Source: Veillonella parvula (GTDB taxonomy: Bacteria; Bacillota; Negativicutes; Veillonellales; Veillonellaceae). From it: a stretch of 6,001 nucleotides of DNA. The position numbers and the translations under genes are program-made. The DNA is taken from the NCBI GenBank assembly GCA_947096075.1, contig CAMUQE010000116.1:1-6001 (forward strand), given 5' to 3'. The notes beneath the pieces were generated by a model. It made no database searches and was not told where the DNA came from. It saw only the letters and a list, made by a program, of their open reading frames with translations. Positions 1-5,955 of the stretch are shown in pieces (within the stretch, counting starts at the first letter, position 1; each line of letters begins with the position of its first letter).

Positions 1-1
1 A

Positions 2-17
2 TTTCTTATATAAGAAA
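2..17. promoter_or_regulatory. Perfect 16-bp palindrome upstream of fabK, possible operator
   Basis: Positions 2-17 read TTTCTTATATAAGAAA, which is identical to its own reverse complement. It lies 82 nt before the fabK start codon in an AT-rich leader. The symmetry fits a binding site for a dimeric regulator (for example of the MarR or TetR type), but no known operator consensus is recognised; FapR and FabT sites look different. Perfect self-complementarity in AT-rich DNA can arise by chance, so the function is inferred. Confidence 0.4.
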
Positions 18-50
18 ATAAAGTTATTCTTATATAAAATTCTCATATAA
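3..50 (+). repeat. Three direct repeats TTCTYATATAA in the fabK leader
   Basis: The 11-mer TTCTTATATAA occurs at 3-13 and 27-37, and a one-base variant TTCTCATATAA occurs at 40-50. Start-to-start distances are 24 and 13 nt. The first copy forms half of the palindrome at 2-17. Clustered copies of one motif in a short leader suggest a regulator binding array or overlapping promoter elements; the TATAAA strings inside the copies could also serve as -10 boxes. No convincing -35/-10 pair was found, so no promoter is called. Confidence 0.45.
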
Positions 51-98
51 AGGTTTAATAAAGTTTCAGTAAATTTAATTGTTATCATAGGAGGCTTT

Positions 99-1052
99 AT
101 GAGAACAGCGTTAACACAACTTTTACAAATCGAATATCCTATTATCCAAGGCGCTATGGCTTGGGTATCTGAACACAAACTAGTTGCTGCCGTAGCTAAT
201 GCAGGTGCTACAGGTGTAATTGCTCTTGGTGGTCGTGATGCAGAATGGACGCGCAACGAAATTCGTGCATGTAAAAACTTAACGAGTAAGCCTTTCGGAG
301 TAAACCTCATGTTAATGGCTCCCAATAAAGACGAATTAGTGGATATTATCATTGAAGAAAAACCTGTATTTGTAACACTTGGAGCAGGCAATCCTGTACC
401 ATATATTAAACCATTGCAAGATGCAGGCATTAAAGTTATCCCTGTAGTTCCATCTCTAAAACTTGCTAAACGTATTGAAGAAGCTGGTGCTGATGCAATT
501 ATTATTGAGGGTATGGAAGCCGGTGGACATATCGGTAGCCAAACAACCATGTCCTTGATGGAAAATATTTTACCTGAGATTTCCATTCCTGTTGTTGTAG
601 CAGGCGCTATCGTAGATGGTCGTGGTATTGCAGCAGCATTGTTGATGGGAGCTGAAGGTGTACAAATGGGTTCCCGTTTTTTGTTAGCTGAAGAATGCCA
701 AGCCCACATAAATATGAAAGAAGCAATTATCAAAGCCACAGATACAGACTCTGTTGTAACGGGTCTGCTCTCCGGCCACGGTGGAGTACGTAGCTTAAAA
801 AACGAATTCACTACGCGTTACTTAGCTGCCGAAACAGATGGTGTTACTACGCCTGAAGAACGCACCAAAATGTCCCAAGGCACTAACAAACGTGCTGCTA
901 TCGATGGTGATGTTGTAAATGGTGCCGTACAAGTTGGACAGGGTTTGAACCGACTTACTACTATTGAACCTGCTCACACTATAGTGCAAACAGTAATGAA
1001 CGAAGCTATCATGTCTATTCGTAAAGCACAACGTCTTATTGAAATCGTATAA
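99..1052 (+). CDS. fabK: FabK-type enoyl-[acyl-carrier-protein] reductase II (FMN-dependent)
   Basis: A cytosolic flavoprotein that reduces trans-2-enoyl-ACP with NAD(P)H, the last step of each fatty-acid elongation round. At 317 aa it has the usual FabK length. The TIM-barrel fold of the nitronate monooxygenase/FabK family is visible from IQGAMAW (residues 16-22), through PFGVNLMLM (65-73) and AGGHIG (141-146), to the FMN-phosphate region around 168-193. His144 sits at the same number as the catalytic histidine of Streptococcus pneumoniae FabK. The C-terminal VVTG (219-222) and DGDVVNGAVQVGQ (269-281) stretches are typical of FabK rather than of nitronate monooxygenase. The start is supported by AGGAGG at 89-94, 4 nt upstream. 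The phosphate-loop sequence is AGAI (168-171), where related proteins usually have GGI; a modest oddity. It is followed after 21 nt by a gamma-carbonic anhydrase gene, probably in one transcript. A nitronate monooxygenase is the main alternative. Confidence 0.88.
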   Translation: MRTALTQLLQIEYPIIQGAMAWVSEHKLVAAVANAGATGVIALGGRDAEWTRNEIRACKNLTSKPFGVNLMLMAPNKDELVDIIIEEKPVFVTLGAGNPVPYIKPLQDAGIKVIPVVPSLKLAKRIEEAGADAIIIEGMEAGGHIGSQTTMSLMENILPEISIPVVVAGAIVDGRGIAAALLMGAEGVQMGSRFLLAEECQAHINMKEAIIKATDTDSVVTGLLSGHGGVRSLKNEFTTRYLAAETDGVTTPEERTKMSQGTNKRAAIDGDVVNGAVQVGQGLNRLTTIEPAHTIVQTVMNEAIMSIRKAQRLIEIV

Positions 1053-1073
1053 TTAATAAATTAGGAGTTCCTT

Positions 1074-1622
1074 ATGTTACCATTTCACGGAAAATACCCC
1101 AAATTAGATCCTAAAAGTTGTGTTATGCCTGGTGCAGAACTTGCAGGTGATGTTGAACTAAAAGAATATGCTTCCATTTGGCAAAACTGTGCACTTCGCG
1201 GTGATGTAAATAAAATCGTAGTAGGTCGCTATTCTAATGTACAGGATAACTCTGTATTACACGTTGATGACAACAAGGCTTGCATTCTTGGAGATTATGT
1301 AACAATTGGCCATGGTGCGATAGTACACGCTAGTACCATCGAAGATAATGTATTAGTTGGAATGGGTGCTATTGTATTGAGCGGTTGTCATATTGGCTCT
1401 GGCTCTATTATTGCTGCTGGTGCAGTCATAAAGGAGAACACTGTAATCCCACCTAATTCTTTAGTTGTTGGAATCCCAGCTCGCATAGCTCGTACAGATG
1501 AAACGCAAATTGAACGTATTCACAATCAAGCGCTAAAATATAAACACTTATGGACTATAGAATACGGCCTGCTTCCTGATGCGGGTGGCGAGGAATACGA
1601 TAAGAACGCAAAAATCGTATAA
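1074..1622 (+). CDS. Gamma-class carbonic anhydrase-like hexapeptide-repeat protein
   Basis: A 182-aa left-handed beta-helix protein of the gamma-carbonic anhydrase family (Cam/CamH/YrdA/PaaY group), expected to be a cytosolic trimer with metal at the subunit interfaces. The three metal-binding histidines are visible: His63 (VLHVD), His80 (IGHGA) and His85 (VHAS), with the 80/85 spacing equal to that of His117/His122 in Methanosarcina Cam. Arg42 and Asp44 (LRGDV) and Gln57-Asp58 (NVQDNS) match the conserved active-site residues of the family. The acidic loop carrying the Cam proton-shuttle glutamate is absent, as in shorter CamH-type members, so carbonic anhydrase activity cannot be assumed. 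Hexapeptide repeats run from about 15 to 140 and end in an alpha-helical tail (about 142-165). AGGAG at 1063-1067, 6 nt before the ATG, supports the start. It lies 21 nt after fabK, so co-transcription is likely; why the two would be paired is not clear. Confidence 0.88.
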   Translation: MLPFHGKYPKLDPKSCVMPGAELAGDVELKEYASIWQNCALRGDVNKIVVGRYSNVQDNSVLHVDDNKACILGDYVTIGHGAIVHASTIEDNVLVGMGAIVLSGCHIGSGSIIAAGAVIKENTVIPPNSLVVGIPARIARTDETQIERIHNQALKYKHLWTIEYGLLPDAGGEEYDKNAKIV

Positions 1623-1643
1623 TTTTACATATACATTAAAAGC

Positions 1644-1668
1644 GGATAGTTGATTAACTCAACTATCC
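1644..1668. terminator. Bidirectional Rho-independent terminator between convergent blocks
   Basis: A perfect 10-bp inverted repeat, GGATAGTTGA (1644-1653) and TCAACTATCC (1659-1668), encloses a 5-nt loop. On the plus strand the stem is followed by a pyrimidine-rich tail ACTTCTTTTCT, ending the fabK/carbonic anhydrase transcript 21 nt after the stop codon. On the minus strand the same stem is followed by GCTTTTAA, so it can also end the transcript coming from the ClC gene. This is the expected arrangement for two convergent units. Confidence 0.75.
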
Positions 1669-1704
1669 ACTTCTTTTCTATATATTATATTCACTTTTAT
1701 TAAC

Positions 1705-1734
1705 TGCTATTTAGTGCTACTTAGCGCTATTTAA
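1705..1734. repeat. Three tandem imperfect 10-bp repeats over the ClC stop codon
   Basis: On the plus strand the units are TGCTATTTAG (1705-1714), TGCTACTTAG (1715-1724) and CGCTATTTAA (1725-1734). On the minus strand they encode the last ClC residues and its TAG stop (1719-1717), and then repeat that same stop-bearing unit downstream. Deleting one unit would still give LNSAK followed by a stop, so length change here would leave the protein unchanged. It looks like a slippage or duplication product. Confidence 0.6.
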
Positions 1735-2955
1735 TTTTGATTGAATGATTTGCTCTACCATAAGAGCAGTCCCCATTGTTAAAGCTATAGGAAACAACAG
1801 CTCTACAGAGAAACGAGATAATTCAAGCATAAATACACAAGATGTCATCGGCATTTTTTGTGCAAGGCCTAAGAATACTACGGCCCCTACAAAAGCAGAC
1901 ATCCCCAAAGATATTGGTGCTATAGCAATAGCCCATACGGTACCAAATACGATTCCCAAAGTACTACCTAACATCATAGATGGTGTAATGCGACCACCAT
2001 ATGCACCAGCGGCCAAGGCAAGTAAAACAGCTACCCATTTGGATCCAAATAAGCCCAATGCATATGTCCATGTGATATCGTTCGTAAAAGTCAACTCATT
2101 GCCTGCTTTACCATTTCCAAGAATTTCAGGAAAATACATAGCTAAGGCACCAATTAGTGTAAATGCTACGATAGAAATAGGAATCATTACAGGACTACTA
2201 CGATGAATGGCAGGTAGCTTACCTTGTGTAATATTAAATAAAACAACACCAATTGCAATAATAGCGCCTAATACAATAGAAAACTCTACATAATGACTCC
2301 CTAAACTGGGTTGTGCCATTGTATATTGAATGACATCTCCTACGCCGGCTTGTCGTGTCACAAATGTAGCCAAGCCACAACATAATAGGGCTGCACTCAT
2401 AGCGCGTACATTCCAAGTAAGAAGCAAAGTTTCTAATGTAAAAATTGCCGCAGATAATGGTGAATTATAAACTGCAGCTAAGCCAGCGCCTGCAGCACAT
2501 GCAATTAATAATTGACGATCTTCTTGTTTTATATCAAAATATTTAACCAAAAAGGTGGTAATACCAGCGCTAGCCTCACGTGGTGCAACTTCTCGACCTA
2601 ATGGAGAACCAATACCTACCGTAATTATTTGTAGTGTTGCATGTAAAACAGTAGTAATTGGATTCATATCCATTTTACCAGAAACTGCCGTTTTTATATC
2701 TACAACGCCTTTACCATATCGGTGAATTAAAACCCAACCTACGCCACCTATCACGCCACAGACGATTAAAGGTATCAATCGGTCTACCGGTGATACTCGA
2801 GCCACAGCTACACCAAAGCTTAAATGATCAGAAGAAGAATAATTATATACGAAATGTTGGATTCCATGTAATAAATGCGTATAGGAAGCTCCTACTAACC
2901 CCGCTATAAAGCCAACTATAATAATGAGACCTATCAATCGTTTATCAAAAGCCAT
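1717..2955 (-). CDS. ClC-family anion channel/transporter, short form without CBS domains
   Basis: A 412-aa integral membrane protein with about ten or more hydrophobic segments (for example 6-28, 58-77, 147-176, 223-243, 256-274, 295-346, 350-366, 385-405). ClC signatures are GREVAP (120-125), with Glu122 matching the gating Glu148 of E. coli ClC; NSPLSAAIFTLE (164-175), matching NAPLAGILFIIE; and GGRITP (320-325), matching GGIFAP. Several key positions differ. The GSGIP selectivity loop reads GKGVV (81-85), placing Lys82 at the anion-coordinating serine. The internal proton glutamate Glu203 aligns with Thr176. The central pore tyrosine (Tyr445) has no clear equivalent near 381-385. It therefore belongs to a divergent branch, perhaps nearer YfeO-like proteins, and neither Cl-/H+ exchange nor the transported anion can be assumed. 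It also lacks the cytoplasmic CBS domains and is shorter than E. coli ClC (473 aa). Its start is 2 nt after the nrdG stop, with GGAG (2964-2961) inside the last nrdG codons, indicating translational coupling. Confidence 0.88.
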   Translation of the reverse strand: MAFDKRLIGLIIIVGFIAGLVGASYTHLLHGIQHFVYNYSSSDHLSFGVAVARVSPVDRLIPLIVCGVIGGVGWVLIHRYGKGVVDIKTAVSGKMDMNPITTVLHATLQIITVGIGSPLGREVAPREASAGITTFLVKYFDIKQEDRQLLIACAAGAGLAAVYNSPLSAAIFTLETLLLTWNVRAMSAALLCCGLATFVTRQAGVGDVIQYTMAQPSLGSHYVEFSIVLGAIIAIGVVLFNITQGKLPAIHRSSPVMIPISIVAFTLIGALAMYFPEILGNGKAGNELTFTNDITWTYALGLFGSKWVAVLLALAAGAYGGRITPSMMLGSTLGIVFGTVWAIAIAPISLGMSAFVGAVVFLGLAQKMPMTSCVFMLELSRFSVELLFPIALTMGTALMVEQIIQSKLNSAK

Positions 2956-2957
2956 AC

Positions 2958-3455
2958 TTACTCCATTGCTAATACAATTTCCCCAGCCGCTAATGTCTTT
3001 TTAACATCTATAATGCGTTGATTCGATGATCCTCTGAAGCGCAATGCAGGGTCCTTAAGTTCGTCTACAAAACGACCATCTACGAGAATGTCAATTTCTT
3101 GTAATAAGGCACTTCGTAACTCATCTACTAAGATATCATCTATTTCATAGCCTGAATAGGCCCAAATCTTCTTTTCTGGCGCCGCTGCACGAACAGCTCT
3201 CACCACCGGTAATAAGCCTTGTACATTTTGAAATGGCTCCCCACCTAGTAATGTTAACCCTGAACATGTAGGATTCTTCACATAGGAAACTACTAAATCT
3301 GTCTCAGCTTGCGTCCACACCTTACCGGCATTAAAATCTTGGTATTCTTCATTAAAACAATTATAACAACAATGTGTACACCCTGTTACAAATATAGATG
3401 TACGAATCCCTTCTCCATTGGCAATATCATATTGTCTTATTTGCCCATATCTCAT
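2958..3455 (-). CDS. nrdG: Anaerobic ribonucleoside-triphosphate reductase activating protein (radical SAM)
   Basis: The activase that uses a [4Fe-4S] cluster and S-adenosylmethionine to make the glycyl radical on NrdD. With the chosen start it has 165 aa, a normal NrdG length. The radical-SAM motif CxxxCxxC is Cys26, Cys30 and Cys33 (in GCTHCCYNC, with an extra Cys29), followed by GGEP (71-74), the SAM-binding loop. The N-terminal RYGQIRQYDIANGEGIRTS and C-terminal FRGSSNQRIIDV stretches are typical of NrdG. An in-frame extension to a TTG at 3482 would add nine residues, but that codon has no Shine-Dalgarno sequence. GGAGG at 3465-3461 lies 5 nt before the ATG at 3455 and only 2 nt before an adjacent upstream ATG at 3458, so 3455 is preferred. 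nrdD lies upstream on the same strand, separated by 248 nt containing a strong hairpin; the ClC gene follows 2 nt downstream. Confidence 0.93.
   Translation of the reverse strand: MRYGQIRQYDIANGEGIRTSIFVTGCTHCCYNCFNEEYQDFNAGKVWTQAETDLVVSYVKNPTCSGLTLLGGEPFQNVQGLLPVVRAVRAAAPEKKIWAYSGYEIDDILVDELRSALLQEIDILVDGRFVDELKDPALRFRGSSNQRIIDVKKTLAAGEIVLAME
2961..2964 (-). promoter_or_regulatory. ClC ribosome binding site inside the nrdG 3' end
   Basis: On the minus strand the nrdG end reads ATGGAGTAAGTATG: GGAG overlaps the last sense codons of nrdG, TAA (2960-2958) is its stop, and ATG (2955-2953) starts the ClC gene. The GGAG-to-ATG spacing of 5 nt with no free intergenic DNA supports coupled translation and fixes the ClC start. 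Confidence 0.75.
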
Positions 3456-3460
3456 CATAA

Positions 3461-3465
3461 CCTCC
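3461..3465 (-). promoter_or_regulatory. nrdG ribosome binding site that decides the start
   Basis: CCTCC on the plus strand is GGAGG on the coding strand. It lies 5 nt upstream of the ATG at 3455 and falls inside the longer reading frame that begins at TTG 3482, so initiation at 3455 is far more likely than at the TTG. Confidence 0.75.
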
Positions 3466-3530
3466 ATAGTAGTGCCTATCAACTTTGATTAACACTATAT
3501 AGATATATTTCAATTTCTCATATATACAGT

Positions 3531-3557
3531 AAAAGCTGTGCCTTAGGCACAGCTTTT
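3531..3557. terminator. Strong symmetric hairpin terminator between nrdD and nrdG
   Basis: AAAAGCTGTGCC (3531-3542) pairs perfectly with GGCACAGCTTTT (3546-3557) around a 3-nt loop, giving a 12-bp stem with a GC-rich core. Read on the minus strand it ends in TTTTACTGT, a usable Rho-independent terminator about 145 nt downstream of the nrdD stop. The stem reads the same way on the plus strand. It stands 75 nt before the nrdG start, so it would limit or block nrdD transcripts from reaching nrdG and the ClC gene. Confidence 0.75.
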
Positions 3558-3703
3558 AGCATTTACAGAACTATCGTATTTAGAATTAAAACCGTATCTA
3601 TTAAAATATCCACATCATTAGATATCTATGATAATTATATTAATCTATATAACAGTTTATCTTAATATATAGAATAATTATTAAAACTATACCTCTAATA
3701 ATC
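3558..3703. other. AT-rich nrdD 3' untranslated stretch, no gene seen
   Basis: This 146-nt stretch between the nrdD stop codon and the hairpin is very AT-rich. It holds a short palindrome TAGATATCTA near 3618 but no reading frame with a ribosome binding site and no recognisable RNA element. Confidence 0.5.
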
Positions 3704-5854
3704 TTAAATATGCATTACACGATCTTTAATTTCCTTTGTGCGCCCTTCATTCCAGAAGTTTTCACCAAGGTATCCACAAGTACGACGGATAACAGTTAAT
3801 TTATCGCGATTTGTATTGTGACAACGAGGGCATTCCCACTCGTTATGTTCATTTACCTTAATTTCTCCATCAAAGCCACATTCGTGACAATAGTCAGACT
3901 TGGTATTAAATTCAGCATAAGAAATATGATCATAAATATATTGAATCATCGTCAAAACAGCTGGAATATTATTAGTCATATTAGGAATTTCCGCATAGGA
4001 AATACAGCCACCGGTAGATTTCTTTTGAAACTCAGATTCAAAAGAAAACTTATCAAATACATTAATCTCTTCTCGTACGCTTACATGATAACTATTAGTA
4101 TAATAACCTTTATCCGTAATGTCCTCAATAATACCAAAGCGAGCGCGATCCAAAGAAGAGAATCGATGGGTTAAACTTTCAGCAGGTGTACCATATAATG
4201 CGAACCCCATGTTATGTTTAATTCGCCATTCATCAACAGCTGCATTTAAACGATCCATAACCTTCATCGCAAAAACACGACCTTTCTCGCCCGTATTCGA
4301 TTCACCGGTAATTAAGCGAGTTGCTTCATAAATACCAATATATCCCAAGGAAATAGTCGCATAGCCGCCAGTCAAGAATTTAGCAATTTTCTCGCCTTTT
4401 TTAAGTCTTGCAATGGCACCGTGTTGCCAATGGATTGGCGACACATCGCTCACTACGTCTTTAAGTAATTCATAACGAAGCATTAGAGCTTTTTCTGCTA
4501 ACTCAAGTCGTTTATCTAAAATTTCAAAATATCGTTCTTCACTACCTCGGGCTAGAATGCCGATTTGAGGTAAGTTCAAGCTTACTACACCAATGTTAAA
4601 ACGTCCATCAAACTTGTATTCACCATTTTCATCCTTCCAAGGAGATAAGAAGGATCGACAGCCCATAGGACTAAAGACATTACCTGAGTAGTTTTCCTTC
4701 ATTTTTTTCGCAGAAATATAATCAGGGTACATACGCTTAGCTGTACATTGTGCTGCCAATTCAGTTAAGTAATAGTATGGACTATCTGGTGTTACATTAT
4801 GCTCATCAAGAACATAAATCAGCTTAGGAAAGGCTGGTGTAATATATACATCAGCTTCGTTTTTTACACCTTTAATACGTTGGCGCAAAATTTCTTCTGT
4901 AATAAGAGCCGCTTCCTTCGCGTATTCATAGTCTGGTTGGAAATACATAAATAATGTAACAAATGGAGATTGACCATTTGTAGTCATCAATGTATTAATT
5001 TGGTATTGAATAGTTTGAATACCATCTTTAACCTCTTTACGCGTACGTTTCCACGCAATTTCACGAGCCTTTTCCATATTAGGCTCCATGCCGTAAATCT
5101 CAACTTGCTCTTCAATAACATTATTGAGGATTTTTTCATAAGATTTACGTACGAATGGTGCCAAAATACGATCAATACCATTAATACTTTGACCACCATA
5201 TTGACCAGATGCTACTTGTGCAATAATTTGTGTTGTTACAGTACAAGCAACTTGGAAGGACTTAGGAGTATCGATTTTCTTACCATTGATTACTGTACCA
5301 TTTGTAAGCATGTCTTCCAAATTAATTAAGCAACAGTTAAACATAGGTTGAATAATATAATCCATATCATGGAAGTGGATGGCCCCACTATCATGAGCTT
5401 CTAAAATATCGGTAGGAATCAATTTACGACGTGCAATGTCTTTAGATACTTCACCAGCAATTAAATCCCGTTGGGTAGATACTATAGCAGCATCCTTATT
5501 AGAATTTTCATCAAGAACACTTATATTACTGCGATCTAATAAACCAATTACATCATCATCAGTTGTATTTTGACGACGTTTAAAAGCTTGAACAGCTTTG
5601 TAACCTTCATAGGCACGTGCCGTTGCAGGATTATGATACTCAATCAACTTATAATACACTTGATCTTCAATAGCATAAATTGTCATGTCTTTTTGAAGCT
5701 TAGTAGCATATTCCTCAATTTCATTTGCAATACGCTGTGCCAAGCCCTCTTCGTACAACCCTGTACTACTATGTTCAGCCTTTTCAATAGCCAAAGCAAT
5801 CTTGTTCTTGTCGAATGGTACCTTTGTGCCATCTCGCTTAATGACCTGCAACAT
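3704..5854 (-). CDS. nrdD: Anaerobic (class III) ribonucleoside-triphosphate reductase, catalytic subunit
   Basis: A cytosolic oxygen-sensitive glycyl-radical enzyme that reduces ribonucleoside triphosphates to deoxyribonucleotides, with formate as reductant in the classical E. coli/T4 type. The 716 aa are full length. Residues 1-93 form an ATP-cone (starting VIKRDGTKVPFDKNKI), which implies allosteric activity control by ATP/dATP. The catalytic barrel follows, with FNCCLINL (172-179; one of Cys174/175 is the likely active-site cysteine) and MGCRSFL (397-403; Cys399 is a candidate for the second conserved cysteine). The C-terminal zinc site is CHEC (656-659) with CPRC (675-678). The radical loop RTCGYLG (691-697) places the glycyl radical at Gly694. 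GGGGAGG (5869-5863) lies 8 nt upstream of the ATG. The NrdG activase is next on the same strand. No frameshift or lost catalytic residue is seen. Confidence 0.96.
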   Translation of the reverse strand: MLQVIKRDGTKVPFDKNKIALAIEKAEHSSTGLYEEGLAQRIANEIEEYATKLQKDMTIYAIEDQVYYKLIEYHNPATARAYEGYKAVQAFKRRQNTTDDDVIGLLDRSNISVLDENSNKDAAIVSTQRDLIAGEVSKDIARRKLIPTDILEAHDSGAIHFHDMDYIIQPMFNCCLINLEDMLTNGTVINGKKIDTPKSFQVACTVTTQIIAQVASGQYGGQSINGIDRILAPFVRKSYEKILNNVIEEQVEIYGMEPNMEKAREIAWKRTRKEVKDGIQTIQYQINTLMTTNGQSPFVTLFMYFQPDYEYAKEAALITEEILRQRIKGVKNEADVYITPAFPKLIYVLDEHNVTPDSPYYYLTELAAQCTAKRMYPDYISAKKMKENYSGNVFSPMGCRSFLSPWKDENGEYKFDGRFNIGVVSLNLPQIGILARGSEERYFEILDKRLELAEKALMLRYELLKDVVSDVSPIHWQHGAIARLKKGEKIAKFLTGGYATISLGYIGIYEATRLITGESNTGEKGRVFAMKVMDRLNAAVDEWRIKHNMGFALYGTPAESLTHRFSSLDRARFGIIEDITDKGYYTNSYHVSVREEINVFDKFSFESEFQKKSTGGCISYAEIPNMTNNIPAVLTMIQYIYDHISYAEFNTKSDYCHECGFDGEIKVNEHNEWECPRCHNTNRDKLTVIRRTCGYLGENFWNEGRTKEIKDRVMHI

Positions 5855-5901
5855 ATTGGCAACCTCCCCATCTTGTTACTGCCAAAATATATGTTAAGAC
5901 G

Positions 5902-5933
5902 TATAAAAAGTATGGCAAATCACACTTTTTATA
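5902..5933. promoter_or_regulatory. 10-bp inverted repeat upstream of nrdD, possible operator
   Basis: TATAAAAAGT (5902-5911) and ACTTTTTATA (5924-5933) are exact inverted copies separated by 12 nt, centred about 63 nt upstream of the nrdD ATG. One arm coincides with the best -10 candidate, which would place a bound regulator over the promoter. The arms do not match NrdR, FNR or Rex consensus sites. The low GC makes a weak RNA hairpin the other possibility. Confidence 0.4.
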
Positions 5934-5955
5934 AATTTATATGTAAAAATTTGAA
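5928..5955 (-). promoter_or_regulatory. Candidate nrdD promoter
   Basis: On the minus strand TTCAAA (5955-5950) is separated by 16 nt from TATAAA (5933-5928), a fair sigma-70-type pair that would give a leader of about 65 nt before nrdD. A second, weaker pair, TTGCCA (5918-5913) with TAACAT (5896-5891), lies closer to the gene. AT-rich DNA yields such matches easily, so this is tentative. The remaining DNA to the window end shows no gene. Confidence 0.3.

Noticed and set aside
99..1052. Nitronate monooxygenase instead of FabK
   Set aside because: The His144 position, the length, and the C-terminal VVTG and GDVVNGAVQVGQ segments fit FabK better, though the families are related and biochemistry would be needed for certainty.
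1745..2206. 153-codon open frame on the plus strand opposite the ClC gene
   Set aside because: It lies wholly inside the antisense of a clear ClC gene, has no good ribosome binding site and encodes a composition unlike a real protein family.
2956..3000. Possible fluoride riboswitch before the ClC gene
   Set aside because: The ClC start is embedded in the end of nrdG, leaving no leader, and no crcB-type riboswitch sequence is visible.
4970..5329. 119-codon plus-strand frame, with others at 3818-4174, 4119-4331 and 5570-5965, opposite nrdD
   Set aside because: All are antisense shadows of the intact nrdD gene, with Cys/Asn/Ile-rich translations and no start signals.
1074..5854. A metabolic link between NrdD formate oxidation to CO2 and the gamma-carbonic anhydrase
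   Set aside because: The two genes are in separate convergent units divided by a terminator, and nothing in the sequence ties their regulation together.
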